From positions 672,698 to 736,697 of the forward strand of contig JAAVVV010000001.1 of the NCBI GenBank assembly GCA_023910605.1: DNA of 64,000 nt, read 5' to 3'. Shown piece by piece: positions 63,613 through 64,000 of this stretch. This DNA comes from Bosea sp. (in: a-proteobacteria) (lineage in GTDB: Bacteria > Pseudomonadota > Alphaproteobacteria > Rhizobiales > Beijerinckiaceae). Both the position numbers and the translations under genes were made by a program. Every line of letters starts with the position of its first letter. Within the stretch, counting starts at the first letter, position 1. Under the pieces are notes generated by a model. It searched no databases. It saw only the letters and a program-made list of their open reading frames with translations, and was not told where the DNA came from.

Positions 63613-64000
63613 TCAGGCTATCCGCTTATAGCACTCCGCGAGCGCCTCGAAGGCCAGTTTCCGTGTCGTCTTATCAGCACCTATCAATCCTTTGCGGTTG
63701 AAGCCGCGCTGGAAGGCGGTTTGCCTCCGCTCAGTGCGGAAGTCATACAGGAGCCAAGCTGCAAGCCCCACCACATAGGGCGAGGCGATGAGTCGCCGGA
63801 ACTGCTGGCGGTGGAATTCCGCCTGCCAGTCCTCGGTGAACAGCACGCGACCAGCGCCGCGATGGCTGAGCGCCGCATCCGCGCCGGTCTCGCTGATGAT
63901 GACCGGCTTTGCCGGAGCGGAATTCGCCAGCAGCCTGTCGAGGCCAGAGAAATCCGGCTCGTACCAGCCGAAGTATTCGTTGAGGCCGATGACGTCGAGA
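63613..64000 (-). CDS. GH2 family glycosidase (beta-glucuronidase-like), C-terminal part; continues past window
   Basis: The minus frame is open from base 64000 to the stop at 63613 (129 codons seen). It contains DVIGLNEYFGWYEPDF, as in the N-Y-Y/F-G-W-Y motif of beta-glucuronidases, the nucleophile Glu in PVIISETGADA, and the C-terminal QAEFHRQQFRRLIASPYVVGLAAWLLYDFRT with FNRKGLIGADKTTRKLAFEAL (in parts). All point to the TIM-barrel end of glycoside hydrolase family 2. Substrate is uncertain (glucuronide or galactoside). Its 5' part is outside the window. Confidence 0.85.
   Translation of the reverse strand, partial: LDVIGLNEYFGWYEPDFSGLDRLLANSAPAKPVIISETGADAALSHRGAGRVLFTEDWQAEFHRQQFRRLIASPYVVGLAAWLLYDFRTERRQTAFQRGFNRKGLIGADKTTRKLAFEALAECYKRIA

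Overview
The window reads as a stretch of a GC-rich alphaproteobacterial chromosome, most likely order Hyphomicrobiales (Rhizobiales). The evidence is a CcrM-type GANTC methyltransferase next to RNase HII, an Irr-type Fur regulator followed by a bacterioferritin-associated ferredoxin, a combined ETF-ubiquinone oxidoreductase, the two-subunit glycyl-tRNA synthetase type, and a trb conjugation module of the TrbBCDEJ-K-LFGI kind common in that order. The genus cannot be fixed from the sequence alone.

Layout. (1) 1-6251: a tightly packed co-directional operon with the C-terminal part of glutaryl-CoA dehydrogenase, a GNAT acetyltransferase, a small membrane protein, a DapB-family reductase that lacks the usual catalytic histidine, a TraX-like membrane protein, a class III CoA-transferase and a thiamine-diphosphate enzyme. 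(2) 6256-13401, mostly minus strand: glyS (with two odd insertions), ccrM, rnhB, a PA0069-type radical SAM protein, a small glycosyltransferase-like protein (plus strand) and moaB. (3) 13410-18702: a zinc metallopeptidase, two small secreted low-complexity proteins, trmN6, a DUF2007 gene, polyprenyl diphosphate synthase and ispE (isoprenoid supply). (4) 18742-30823: a TPR lipoprotein-like or periplasmic protein, a chemoreceptor, ETF-QO, an atypical uracil-DNA glycosylase, an S49 peptidase, CorA, an unknown protein, an SRAP protein, and the HtpX/LemA pair.

(5) 30900-40477: a likely racemase remnant, a PhzS-like flavin monooxygenase with a repetitive basic N-terminus, a lower-GC hypothetical gene, a cupin, a complete branched-chain-type ABC importer (livFGMH plus binding protein), an ACAD11-like acyl-CoA dehydrogenase and an SDR; the last part looks like uptake and oxidation of an organic acid. 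(6) 40739-48516: irr-bfd, an ABC-2 exporter pair and an RND efflux pair without an outer-membrane channel gene.

(7) 48517-64000: accessory DNA. It has a 12-bp tandem repeat, an inverted fragment resembling the 3' half of a tRNA-Arg, an intact tRNA-Arg(CCG), a LysR regulator, a VapBC toxin-antitoxin pair, DUF2274 and a complete trb mating-pair operon running toward the tRNA. No relaxase or coupling protein is in view: upstream of trbB sits an IS91-like module (tyrosine recombinase plus HUH transposase) bounded by a 19-bp imperfect inverted repeat. Beyond it are the tail of an unidentified gene and the C-terminal part of a GH2 glycosidase. This looks like one end of an integrative conjugative element placed at tRNA-Arg and later disturbed by the IS91-like module.

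The most unusual items are the two separate in-frame expansions of the essential glyS gene, the DapB homologue without its catalytic histidine inside an acyl-CoA operon, a 34-bp near-perfect palindrome before the radical SAM gene, and the inverted repeats around the recombinase/IS91 pair. I did not find a clearly new defence or mobile system.
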